Below the pieces are notes generated by a model. It was not told where the DNA came from, did not search any database, and saw only the letters and a list, made by a program, of their open reading frames with translations. From a virus, in IMG/VR virus record IMGVR_UViG_3300020156_000058, positions 1-38,542 of that record: a DNA stretch of 38,542 bases; one strand, given 5' to 3'. Both the position numbers and the translations under genes were made by a program. This document shows, in pieces, positions 38,413-38,542 of this stretch; positions within the stretch are counted from its first letter, which is position 1, and each line of letters opens with the position of its first letter.

Positions 38413-38542
38413 ATGCCAAGCACATTCGGACAACGCCTCGAACTAGCCCTGAAGCTCGCGGAGAAAAGTCGCAACGAGCTTGCAGAAGCCGCTGACCTCA
38501 CCGTCCAAGCGATCGGACAGGTGATTCAGGGGAACACGAAGG
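38413..38542 (+). CDS. N-terminal part of small XRE-type phage repressor (3' end cut by window edge)
   Basis: The start MPSTFGQRLELALKLAEKSR, then NELAEAADLTVQAIGQVIQG, is an XRE helix-turn-helix. The frame runs open to the last base. The first codons at the window start (...ARFLNVDSYWLATG) continue it in frame, see the 1-242 entry. The ATG is 3 bases from the last operator dyad, with no Shine-Dalgarno, so the transcript may be leaderless like lambda PRM. Confidence 0.75.
   Translation, partial: MPSTFGQRLELALKLAEKSRNELAEAADLTVQAIGQVIQGNTK

Noticed and set aside
1-38542. CRISPR array, insertion sequence or rRNA
   Set aside because: No regularly spaced identical repeats, no transposase frame and no rRNA-like sequence were seen.

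Overview
The window reads as an almost complete genome of a temperate, tailed, lambda-like siphophage with high GC content. The host is probably a high-GC betaproteobacterium (Bordetella/Achromobacter-like); that host guess rests on overall protein style and codon use only. No ordinary bacterial genes flank it. The two ends of the window are the two halves of one small XRE-type repressor gene in compatible frames. The attachment core lies inside the window beside the integrase. The sequence is therefore best explained as a circular or excised phage form opened inside its repressor gene, possibly with a few codons missing at the join.

Layout. The repressor (38413 to the right end, then 1-242) and a lipoprotein gene (309-701) are flanked by two operator regions carrying the same AAAGCA/TGCTTT-type dyads (38349-38409 and 761-796), as in lambda OR and OL. 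From the left operator a tightly overlapping rightward operon runs through small proteins, a deoxynucleoside monophosphate kinase, a diversity-generating retroelement (2283-4883), a large C5 cytosine methyltransferase and a hypothetical gene. After an inverted membrane-protein gene (7950-8654), an ASCH-like gene, an excisionase and a tyrosine integrase follow. The 3' end of the integrase gene carries a tRNA-derived attP core (about 10754-10800). A set of small rightward genes (10948-13072) follows, including a frameshifted remnant of a YedK/SRAP gene.

Everything from 13047 to 35777 is leftward apart from short sites. In transcription order from the right: Cro-like, a small gene, a CII-like regulator, a wHTH protein, replication-type genes, and a late regulator with a sigma-region-4-like HTH. 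Then come a strong terminator, HNH endonuclease, small and large terminase, portal, HK97-type protease and capsid, connectors, tail tube, and tail chaperones with an A AAA AAC frameshift site. The run ends with the tape measure, tail tip proteins, a J-like protein, an SGNH-esterase fibre, an amidase and a Rz/Rz1-containing lysis cassette. Three inverted rightward or leftward genes (7950-8654, 36299-36931, 37600-37809) look like lysogenic-conversion cargo.

The most interesting system is the retroelement. It has two tandem target genes ending in 87-bp variable repeats, an Avd-like accessory gene, one 87-bp template repeat, and a reverse transcriptase with DGR-type motifs. Relative to the template, the first variable repeat differs at 11 positions and the second at 14. 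Every one of these 25 differences is at a template adenine, and none of the 60 non-adenine positions differs. The targets are small stand-alone C-type-lectin/DUF1566-like proteins encoded in the early operon rather than in the tail operon, so what they bind and where they act is open.
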